Part shown: one piece after another, positions 1 to 9,800 of the stretch
Layout: each line of letters begins with the position of its first letter
How positions within the stretch are numbered: position 1 is the stretch's first letter
Source of the DNA: Verpa conica
Lineage: Eukaryota > Ascomycota > Pezizomycetes > Pezizales > Morchellaceae
Direction of reading: 5' to 3'
Assembly: GCA_033030425.1 (NCBI GenBank)
Contig: JAUFSD010000020.1
Coordinates: 496,001-560,000, forward strand
DNA: 64,000 nucleotides
Made by a program: the position numbers and the translations under genes
Notes under the pieces: model-generated
The model's input: the letters and a program-made list of their open reading frames with translations, nothing else
Databases searched by the model: none
Told to the model about the DNA's origin: nothing

Positions 1-472
1 ATATACAAATTATCCGTGGTAAGGTAAATGATAGCTTTGACGAATATATTTGAAATGAAGACCAAATGAAAGGTAGCACATATCACATGCAAGAAACATT
101 AGGTTAAAGCGTATACAGGGCCTCCGAGTACATTTCAGCATATGATATAGAGTACCGCCCTAAGTCGGGTGTGCTTACATGGAGGGAGAGGTGGAAGCCC
201 ACTCGGTACCTGATCCTGTCAGTCTACCTCAATAATAACTCGTCTGCTCCTCATCCCAAAGTTCTCTGGAACATGTGCGGCGTGTACCGGAGGTCACGAT
301 ATACCGGAAGGTCTTGACACTTCATGGACACTGGCAAGTTGGGTATAGTGTACGCGATAACCGGGGCATTCCACTACGTATTGGGGGGAGACTACTATGA
401 GGGTTAGGGTTACATGGTTGGCCTAAGATTATATATAGGACGGTAAAGGCCATTCCTAGATACCTCTCATGT
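1..472. other. Non-coding, telomere-type motif
   Basis: No gene is supported here. A perfect GGGTTAGGGTTA lies at about 401-412. The stretch near 250-300 resembles the stretch near 505-560 inside the next gene (shared ATGCGGC-type core followed by CCGGAGG), suggesting an old partial duplication of that gene's 5' part. Confidence 0.5.
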
Positions 473-1341
473 TTGGCCTCTTTACTGAGATGCGGTGATT
501 CATCTACTCCACAACTTCTCAAAATGTCGTGGAAGATATGCGGCATGCTCCGGAGGAGACGTTATGCCCCGGCTCCAGTGGCATCACCCTTCCTCGATAT
601 GGCGAACGTGACTATCATAATAATCGCCAAAAGCCTGCCACCGGAAGATCTCAATTCCCTCCTACGCACAAATGTCTTGCTTTTCGACCTTTTAACGCCA
701 GTTCTCTTGGACCATGCAGACAAAAAGAGCTTACTCCCACATGGCCGCTCCATGCTACATTGGGCTGCAGCAAAAGGCCATGATTCTCTTGTCAAGACAC
801 TACTGAGCCGGGGGTCATGTCCGAATACAAGGGACTTTGAACGGATGCCTGTAATTCACTCTGCGATGATCAATGGCCACACGAAGACAGTAAATTTGCT
901 CCTCGAGAACGGAGCAGGTTTCGAGATAACGAATAAACATGGGTGGACGGCGCTCCAGTGTGCTACGATCTGGGGGAACATTTCTATGGTACTTTTGTTG
1001 TTGGGTAGAAGTGCCGACAGGGAGTCGAAAGGAAAGATGACTCCTCCGAGGACTGCACTGCATTATGCGGTGGCACTAGGAATAGTAAATATGGCCAAAG
1101 TTTGTTGGGTCCGGGCGGGAAGCTAGGGGATTATGACGAAACTGTTACGACAACGAAAAAGGAGATACTTGAGCTCCTAGAGGTTAGGGGATTCGCTAGA
1201 GTACAACGAACGGATGCCTTAGGGCGTTCGTATTCGGAACCTTTGGAGCTAAATGTGGCAGAGCAACTAGACTCTCCTCTCTCAAATGAGAGGATTTGTA
1301 GAGGTGAAGTTAATGTAGCTAGTTTATTTCAGCTGTGGTAG
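473..1341 (+). pseudogene. F-box-like/ankyrin-repeat gene, frameshifted
   Basis: The reading frame from 473 gives a leucine-rich F-box-like helix (core LPPEDLNSLLRTN, about residues 55-67). This is followed by at least three ankyrin repeats with the usual LHWAAAKGH, VIHSAMINGH and ALQCATIWG turns. The architecture is common in truffle-like ascomycetes, where such proteins may act as substrate adaptors; that role is inference. The frame stops at 1126, but the next frame resumes exactly at 1102 and continues the repeat to a stop at 1341, as expected from loss of one base in the run at about 1099-1104. The true start is uncertain: a methionine before the F-box-like segment (about 599) fits as well as 473. 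No intron signals rescue the frame, so I call it a pseudogene or a sequencing indel. Confidence 0.6.
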
Positions 1342-2395
1342 TTCTTCCATCGTTGGTAGTTCTCTATCTGTTCCTAAACATACCATAAATCAGATACATC
1401 CTCACCGGCTCTCTGTATTTTCATACCACCCCCTCGAATCTTGTTTAGTCGAATATTAAAATCTATTCCGTGGAGGTCCGGTCCCGAGAAATGAGTTTAT
1501 CGAAAATTAACTATTCTGCGTGGCGACATCAGCACCTCCGGTGCCTGAGGACATGACCTAATCGGACATATGTATCAGCGCTAGTTATGTAGGAAAATAT
1601 AGCTCATTAAATCAGAAGATCTATGTTACCCCTTACCATAGCCTTTACAGGGCACTGGGATAATATTGCATTAACTTCCCACACATTAGCAATAACGGCT
1701 AGGGGTATTTGCGATAAATATGAATGCAATCATTGGACCATTGCATTCCTATGGTAGCCGTAGAGACTAAATACCGGAGTTGTCTAGGGATTTTATTAGG
1801 GTCACTACTTTATCCCCATCATAGGTTCACCTAGTATAACGTAAGGATTTCTAAAGTTTTTCTCCGAGCGCCTGCTCATCCAGTTATTCCTTCTTCCGCC
1901 TTCCAGCGGTGGATATTGGCCTATTGATAATACTTGTGACTTCCGAAGTACGAGGTTATGTGAATAAATGATTCTTGACAACAGGAGTATCATTAAAATT
2001 GCTGGTCATGCCGAGTATTAGTATTAAAACACATTAAATGACTATCTAGTTCTCAGTGATCGGGAACCGTGCCTACAACAACCGCTGTCAGTGACTCTTA
2101 TCCAGCACTTTTCATAGCTGAGACGGCCACTTCTATATTGTATTTTGCTCTAGACGATAGCCTTGGGTCAATATGAATATCGATGGATACCATTTGGGAA
2201 AGTTTATGTGAGCAGGATAGTGTTTTAATACCTCTTAGGGGGAAATAAGTTCATAACTGCCTGTAAGTCGGTAAGGGTTAATCCTTCAAAGAACCACCTT
2301 CGGGGAAGGAGACGTGCTGTAAAGAACTTCTTTTTGCTGCTATTTTTTTCCGTAGGAGTAATACCGTATGAGATAATATATGCCGGGATTAGAGC
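1342..2395. other. Intergenic, SINE relic at its end
   Basis: No gene seen. About 2237-2395 is a diverged copy of the tRNA-like repeat found again at 2500-2660 and 4536-4700; the shared parts are a TCGGTAA block, an AATCCTTCAAAGA block and a downstream CTTTTGCTGCT block. Confidence 0.4.
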
Positions 2396-2499
2396 TGGTG
2401 CAAAAACTAGCAAGGTACTACCCTAACCCTGGGTGACATTTAATCTAACCTTCGTTAGTGATATTGTATATGCAGGATGAATTATATGACCTCATAGAG

Positions 2500-2660
2500 A
2501 TACCCAGATGGGTGTGAATACCCTCAACTCCAGTGCTATAATAGTTAAATGTCTGTATGTCGGTAAATCTAATCCCCCAACAACACCCCTTTCGGGGTGG
2601 AAGCGTTCTTGGCGGGACACCAGGCGGGGATGGGGATGTACGTAAAAAGAACCCCTTTTG
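2500..2660 (+). repeat. SINE-like repeat, degraded copy
   Basis: It aligns with 4536-4700: TGTCTGTATGTCGG followed by TAAATCTAATCC, a CCCCTTTCGGGGTGG hairpin and a GATGTACGTAAAAAGAACC tail. The B box of the better copy is no longer recognisable here. Confidence 0.45.
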
Positions 2661-3084
2661 CTGCTGCTCATGAAGATCAAATCTAAGTACAGAAATAACG
2701 TTATATCTGTTCAATGTGCCGTCGGCATAGTGTTAATACTGTACCCTATGGTAAATAGTTGCGCTATCACCCTAACCCTGAACAATGTTGGAGCTTGTCA
2801 CGTGGACGGCATCGGTGAGGTGCGAATGATAAATACATGAAAGCCCAACCCTATATGTCAAAGTTATTAGCTGTGTGCTCTTCTCTGCTACTGCTTTTAT
2901 ATTTCTTATCTTCCTGGTCTTGTTGCGTTGGAATTAGGTGGGGGATACTGTTCAAGGGGGCCTCTCAAGCTATGAATCATCAAACCTAACCCTCAATCGC
3001 TTATTAAGGCCGTATTCAGGCCTCCTACAAGGTCAATACACAACCACCCTACTACCCACACGCAATAACAACCTGAGCGCCATC

Positions 3085-3923
3085 ATGGATATCCAGAACA
3101 TATTAGTACCTCACATGACCCTATTGACCATATTGACCGCCTCAATAGTACCCCTCCTCATCGTCGCCTGGCTTCTCGCTCCTCTCCTCTGGCGGCTGAT
3201 AGTCCCAGCGGCCAAGGTCTCGGTATGCACAATACCACTGATTGTTATAATTGCACTCGGATTCCATCTTAAGCATAAAATAGATGCAGCCGAAGAAGAG
3301 CGTATGAGGCGTATAGCCGCAGCTGAGTACGAACAGAGAGCGAAGGAGAGACAACTGGAAGAATCTCTTCGCCGTGCACTGGCGCAACTGCAGGCTGAAG
3401 AACAGCGTCGAATGGTAGCGGAACGCCGAGCGGAGGATGAGCGTCTGGTGAACATCATGCGGCGCACCTGGGTACGGCCGACTACACCTCCGCGTAACCC
3501 GCCTAGACAGCCAGAGTTATCAGGCCCAGTAGCGTGGATAGCCAGCGCTTTCGAGGTAATCGCGCGTGTGAGTGGTGATGCCGCTGCAGCTTCGGGTCAG
3601 CAATACCGAGGCAGTCCAGCTGGTGCCTCAGCTCGCCCAGTGGTTGATACGTCTTCCGGTGGTGAATGTGTGGTATGCTATAATAGCGCTGTGGATACCT
3701 TGCTGATGCCGTGTAAACATCTTGCACTATGTGGGGTGAGTCTATCCCCGGGGAATTATTTATCGTGACTGTATTAAGGGTTAGGGGTGTTGTGAAAGAA
3801 TGGGTATTGGCCTGGGGGGATGTGTCCGGTTTGTAAGACTCGTGTTGTGGATCAGGTAGGAGTTCTCTTCCGGTTTGTAAGATAAGCTAACTGGTCATGT
3901 AGATAAAAGTTTACCGTAGTTAA
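3085..3923 (+). CDS. Membrane-anchored RING-finger protein, copy 1
   Basis: Exon 1 is 3085-3735. The protein starts with a hydrophobic region (two membrane-span-like stretches, residues about 10-60), then a long Arg/Glu/Ala-rich coiled coil (about 70-130), a Pro-rich linker and the first half of a RING (CVVC, MPCKH, LALC). Intron 1 begins GTGAGT at 3736. Exon 3 is 3903-3923 (IKVYRS and stop), after a 47-nt intron. Exon 2 ends at 3855 in both options. With the acceptor homologous to copy 2 (TTAG at 3781-3784) it is 71 nt and out of frame. With the AG at 3797-3798 it is 57 nt and in frame, but the C-x2-C ligand cysteine after LALC is lost; CPVC remains. A RING protein of this kind would be an E3 ubiquitin ligase at a membrane. 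I chose the ATG at 3085 by alignment with copy 2; the frame is open upstream to 2938 without an ATG. This copy may be non-functional. Confidence 0.65.
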
Positions 3924-4531
3924 TTGGTGGATTTATCAGGGTTAGGGGTTTGGGTGCTGTGATGTGGGGGCTGACGCAAGAGTTGTATTGTCTAGATCTA
4001 GACTTATATTTTTTTTATTCTTCATTAATTACATGAAACTTTCGGTTATGGTAATCCTCCACTTCCAGCCTTTGCTCTAGCAGTACACCACAAACCTGAA
4101 CTACTTTCATACCTCCTACAAAACAAATTGCACATCTGAATTGTCCCCTTCATCCTCCGTCATTTCCTCACTATACTCACTCTCACTATCACTATGCCCT
4201 TCCATCATCTGCAACTATCTAGATTTATATAATACGCTAGGAGGTTGCAGTCACATTTCGGAGCAAGTCACTTTTCCGTAAGGCCATGGCACCGGTCTTG
4301 ATTAAGCACGCTGTCATGGTCGGTTTTGTTGTGGGCTTCGTTATGGCATGTTATTTCCAAGGTGGTTGGAATATGTTAATTCCTGTCTCGTGCCTATGAT
4401 TCCTGTGATTGGTTGATAAAAGAGGACTACCATAACCGTGAGTGACATCTAATCTAATCCCCGTTAGTGATGTTTCGATGGGTAGGGTAATATTCTATGG
4501 GCTCATAGCGGTAGCAAGATGGGAAAGAATA

Positions 4532-4700
4532 TCCGCAGTTCCGGTGGTCTAACGGCTAATGTCTGCAAGCGGTAAAATCTAATCCTTCAAAGATACCCCC
4601 ATCGGGGTGGAGGTTCGATCCCTGATTGGAGAACAGGGAGAGGATGTACTGAAAAGGAACCTCTTTTGTTACTGGTCTTGAATAACATAACCTAAATACA
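4532..4700 (+). repeat. tRNA-derived SINE-like element
   Basis: It carries a good RNA polymerase III A box, TGGTCTAACGG (4545-4555), and B box, GGTTCGATCCC (4612-4622), 56 nt apart. The acceptor and T stems do not pair, so it is not a working tRNA gene. Two degraded relatives lie at about 2237-2395 and 2500-2660. Repeated tRNA-like heads with a shared non-tRNA tail are the hallmark of SINEs; no target-site duplication was found. Confidence 0.5.
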
Positions 4701-5122
4701 GTAATATTCTTAATCGCTTTGAGGAGTATTCGGCATTTTGCTAATTCTGTACGCGATGATAAATAGGTGGGCTGGTGGGGAAGCAAAGTGTACCCTAACC
4801 CTGAATGATACTGGGCCTTGTCACGTGAAGCATGACTTACAACGCGGGTCATAAATGTGTGAACGACATATCTTTTATGTGCAAACTCTTACTCTTTAGT
4901 TAAATCCCTTGTTACTTATACATTCTATATCTTCTCCGTCATTTTGCGTTGGAATCAGGTGGGGGGTTGTTCAAGAAACCCTACTTGCTGCGTATCAACA
5001 ACCCTAACCCTCGGCAGCTTTTAATCAGCAGTATTCAGGCCCCCCACGCAGGTCAACATAGAACCGCCACGCTACCTTCGGAATACAACAAATTCAACTA
5101 GACCCCAGACATCTAATTCAAA

Positions 5123-5936
5123 ATGATTCCCTGCATCGTAATGGTCTTATTCATTATGGGCGCCTTAACCATACCCCCCCTCATTATCGCCGTCCTCATC
5201 GCCCCCCTCATACTCCAATTGGTGATGTTCGCAGCCAAAGTTGCAGTATGTACAATACCACTCATCGCGGTGGCGACGTTTGGATTAAGAATCAAGCGAG
5301 AAATGGATACAGCCGAAGAAGGCCGCAGGAGGCGTACAGCTACAGCCGAGTCCGAGCGGAGAGAGACTGAGCGACGACAAGAAGAATCCCTCCGTCGGAC
5401 ACAAGCGCAATTGCGGGCTGAAATACAACGTCGGATGGAAGCGGAACGTAGAGTTGAGGCCGAGCGTCGGGTGAATACAGAGCAGCGTATCACAACACAG
5501 CCGGAATCACCTCCGCGCGGTTCGCCGGGACCAGCAGCGTGGTTCACAGGCGTTTTTGAGTCGATCACCCGTGCGAGCGGCGATATCGCTACTACATCTT
5601 CTAATGAATACCGGGATAGTCTAGCATCTATTTCGCCCCACTCTGGCGTTGATACATCTGCCGGTGGCGACTGCGTGGTGTGCTGCGACCGTGCTGCGGA
5701 TATACTGTTGATGCCGTGTAAACATCTTGCACTATGTGAGGTGAGTTTATCCGCCGTGCTTTGTGGTATGGTTTTATTAAGGGTTAGTGGTGCTGCGACA
5801 AGATGCAAATTGGCAGGCCCGGGATGAATTGTCCCGTTTGTAGGGGTGGGGTTGTAGACAAGGTGAGTGGAATCTTTGCTTTCGCACAATGGCCAGTCAG
5901 TGACTGGGTGTGTAGATAAAGGTTTTCCGGGGTTGA
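5123..5936 (+). CDS. Membrane-anchored RING-finger protein, copy 2
   Basis: Three exons: 5123-5740, 5788-5862 and 5916-5936, separated by 47-nt and 53-nt introns (GTGAGT...AG). Phases agree and give 237 residues. The N-terminus is hydrophobic (about residues 2-55, two spans likely), followed by an Arg/Glu-rich coiled coil (about 60-120) and a C-terminal RING whose ligands are all visible: CVVC, MPCKH, LALC-x2-C across the first splice site, and CPVC. The C-terminal tail IKVFRG is exon 3. C-terminal RINGs of the C-x-H-x3-C-x2-C type occur in membrane E3 ligases, so ubiquitin ligase activity at an organelle membrane is inferred. The first intron ends inside a GGGTTAG telomere-type motif. It is the apparently intact partner of the copy at 3085. 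Confidence 0.75.
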
Positions 5937-6841
5937 CCGGGGGTGTACTACTGCTACGGCGTATGCATATGGAATCTTCTAGGGAAGCACGAATACCGTA
6001 TTACTATTCTGACAAATATCTGGCCGATATGTTCGAGTGAGGTTGGTACGATCTAAGACACTGGATGGGGTAACCGAGTATAACCGTGAGGAAATTATAA
6101 CTGTTCATTACTATAAAAAATAGCCATAATGGTAGTAGTAGGAAGCCATGCTCTACTTAGCGTAGCTCTAGGATTTAGAGCTATTTGAGTGCTTCTGTGA
6201 TCAATGCCAACAAGTGGTACCTAGAAATATATGTTTTTTAATAAAGACTGCTTGCAAACCCTTCGTATCTGGTATCGTAAGAACCAATATTGCAGAGAGC
6301 AACTTGTTGGGGTATGCAGTTGACACTATATCACAGGCTACTTTACATCCCTGTTACTGGTCTTGTTCTTACTCTCATGACCTGCAACTAGGTTACTGAC
6401 CTTTTATTATAAAAGGAGGGCTCTCTGTTCTCCTATTCTTCATTTCATGAGGTTGAGAATTCATTGGGCTACAGCTCTTTGAACTTTATGACCCAACCTG
6501 TCACCTAGGAGCAGTCACTAAAACGCAGCCGGTGAATTCACAAAAGAAAGTTATATTAAATAATCATGATGGCTGATGACCATAGAAGTGGGACATTATT
6601 TTGATTACAGAGTTATGAAGGAAAAGAGTTCTCTGGGAAGTATGGGAACGGCTTTGCCCATGATTCTATCATTCGAGTCTCTTTGATATTTATGAAACCT
6701 ACTGATACCTTACTTACAGTTCCATATTCTGGCCGTGCCCTATTTCTCTACTGTCGTTATGACTTATTCCCAGTTCTGGGTCTCGGTTTGTTGTTATGTT
6801 CAAGCCCACGCTCAGCCGTACAGGGACACAGTATGCCCTAT
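5937..6841. other. Intergenic
   Basis: No gene, repeat or RNA recognised between the RING gene and the 3' end of the minus-strand NLR. Confidence 0.4.
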
Positions 6842-9800
6842 TCATAGATAGAGATTGGCTCCTACACTAGCGTTGGCTCTATTCTCGAGGAGCATTGCAA
6901 CTACCTCCCCACTCTCACCCTCATTCTTAACCGCAATATCCAAGGGTGTATATCCATACTCGTCCTGGGCTTCAATACTAACAGCGGCGCCACGCTCGAG
7001 TAGCAGTCGGGCAATCTGTTCATCCACACCCTCAGCCGCATGATGCAACGGTGTGCGCCCTTCATAGCCTTTGACTCCAACACTAGCATCTGCTCCATTG
7101 TCGAGGAGCATTCCAACAATCTTCTCATTCGTACCCGCAGCTGCGAGATGTAAGGGTGTATCTCCAAACTCGTCTTGGCCTTCAATACTAATAGTGGCGC
7201 CATGCTCGAGAAGCAGTCGGACAATTTGTTCATACCCACGCTCACTCGCATAATGCAGCGGTGAGCGCCCTTCATGGTCTTTCACTCCAACACTAGCATC
7301 TGCTCCATTCTCGAGGAGCATTCCAACAATCGTCTGATTCCTACCCATAGCTGCGAGATGTAAGGGTGTATATCCATACTCGTCCTGGACTTCAATACTA
7401 ATAGCGGCGCCATATTCGAGAAGCAGTCGGACAATTTGTTCATACCCACGCTCACTCGCATCATGCAATAGTGTGCGCCTTTCATAGCCTTTGACTCCAA
7501 CACTAGCATCTGCTCCATTCTCGAGGAGTATTCCAAAAATCTTCTCATTCATATATTTAGCTGCGAGATTTAAGGGTGTATCTCCATGCTCGTCCTGAGC
7601 TTCAATACTAATAGCGGCGCCATGCTCGAGAAGCAGCCGGACAATCTGTTCATGCCTGCCATGAGTCGCATGATGCAACGGTGTGCGCCCATGATGGCCT
7701 TTGACCCCTAAACTAGCACTAGCTCCATTTTCCAGGAGTATTTCGACTATCTTTTTATTCGTCTGTCTAGCCGCACAATGTAAGGGTGTATCCCCATGCC
7801 CGTCCTGGGCTTCGATACTAATAGCGGCGCCATGCTCGAGAAGCAGTCGGACAATCTGTTCATCCCCACCCTTAGTCGCACAATGCAACGGTGTGCGCCC
7901 TTCACGGCCTTTGACTCCTAGGCTACCACTGGCTCCATTCTCAAGGAGTATTTCGACTACCTTTTTATTCGTCTGTCCAGCCGCACAATGTAAGGGTGTA
8001 TCCCCACACATGTCCTGGGCTTCAATACCAATAGCGGCGCCATGCTCGAGAAGCAGCCGTAGAATCTGTTCATGCCCACCCTTAGCCGCAAAATGCAACG
8101 GTATGCGCTCTAGATGGCCTTTGACTCCTAGACTAGCACTGGCTCCATTCTCAAGGAGTATTTCGACTACCTTTTTATTCGTCTGTCCAGCCGCACAATG
8201 TAAGGGTGTATCTCCCTTCTCGTCCTGGTCTTCAATACTAATAGCGGCGCCATGCTCAAGAAGCAGTTGGACAACCTGTTCATGCCCGTATCTGGCCGCT
8301 ACATGCAAAGGTGTCCCGTGAGAATAATACCGATTTTTCATGCATGGGAAGGCGCCTTTGTCAATAAGTAATTGGACAATCTTGATATTTCCAACCATGG
8401 CCGCCAAATGTAACAATGTATCCCCTATCCCGATCCAGGGCTGAGTATTCGCGTTATGCTCGAGAAGTAGTCGAATAACGTGCTCTTGATCATATATGAC
8501 CGCTGTATGTAATGCGTTATACCCACGCGAGTTCTTTACAGAAATATCACAACCTATGTGCAGGAGGTGTTGAACTGCCATTGAATGCCCAATGATACAT
8601 GCCAAGTGTATTGAGAGTTGCTCTCTGGGTCTGTCTCCCCAATAATGTGCTTGAGAGTAGTATGAGTTGTAAATACACGTATTTACGCAGCCAGGCCGTT
8701 TGATGAGCCTAAGGAAGTCTGCCCATGTCGACAGTTCACTGCAGGAATTCACGTGGTACGATAGGCTCGTGGCGGTGTACTGAAGGAGTGGGAAGTCGCG
8801 TTGTATATAGTCGTGGGTGGTCAATCGATAATTCTCCGTCCGATCGAAAACACTGAACGCTAGATATGTAATACAAGCGCGTGCGATGACGATGTCTGTT
8901 TTTTCAGGGACTATGTTCTTTCTCAAAATATACTCTTGGGCGGTAAAGTGTGTGAGCCTAACCATCTTGCTCTTTTCGTCGATGATGACAAGGCCCGCGC
9001 AGACATGTAGAATGGTCATAGCATCCGGTATTTGTTCGGCTTCAAGGCTCGACGCTCCCAATTTTACAGCAACTGCAATCCGTAGCTCTCCCATTGTAAG
9101 TGTACGGCAGGCTTTAATCAGCCAAGAAAGAACCTTTACAGCCAACCTCGCGCAACGAGGCGGCTGTGAATTGATTGTTGTCATAATTCGGTCGTAGGTA
9201 GGGTCCAGTGGCCGGTAGGATATTCTATATTCCTTGAGCTCTTTGATCTCCGCCAAAATGTCACTGATGGTAGGCTGTTGACAAAGGTAGTCGATGTTGA
9301 GGCTGATGAATAAGAACCTGGGAACTAATCAGCATTGACTAGAGACATAGAATAATGAGAATGTTTGAAACATGATGAGGGGGTACATGCATTCCATCAG
9401 CAGCGTTAACCAAATGAGATACTATTTGCTTTTCCTTCTCGCTACCGATGATCAGCCGCTTTGCTCGTGGGCTGATATTAACCCTCTCATATATATAACT
9501 CATCAAGTCCTCTTCTTGCGCGCTGAAGTTGATGCTAGGCACTGCATTGAATGAATCCTGGATATCATCAGGGAAGGGCCGGCTCGTCATGAGCATATCG
9601 AACCCACTGTCTCCTAAATCGTGACACAATGGCAATAACTTCTCCCTTTGCTTCTCCTTATTACATTCGTCTAAAGCGTCAAAGATAATGAACGCCCGAG
9701 CAAAATATTGTCGCATTCCAATCAGAACAGAGTTCAGTTCGCTGTAAGTAGGTCTCCTCTTGTCTTTCTGCAGTTGTTCATACAAAGCTGTGAGGTGGGC

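Larger units (their letters stand above)
2396..5950. repeat. Tandem segmental duplication (two ~1.55-kb units)
   Basis: Unit 1 (about 2396-3960) and unit 2 (about 4427-5950) are colinear. Each has a CTAACC/GTTAGTGAT block, a SINE-like block, a CCCTAACCCTGAA block about 300 bp before the gene, a TTGCGTTGGAAT block, and then a RING gene with the same exon-intron layout. Divergence is substantial, so the duplication is not recent. The spacer 3961-4426 is not shared. Confidence 0.7.

Noticed and set aside
4121..4216. Acidic minus-strand ORF (Ser/Glu/Asp-rich, about 31 residues)
   Set aside because: Too short, low complexity, and no consistent exon on either side.
4532..4640. Functional tRNA gene
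   Set aside because: A and B boxes are good, but acceptor and T stems do not pair and related degraded copies exist nearby; a SINE-like repeat fits better.
7701..8321. Long plus-strand open frame of about 206 codons
   Set aside because: It is the antisense shadow of the ankyrin array; its periodic Ser/Arg-rich product follows the repeat period.
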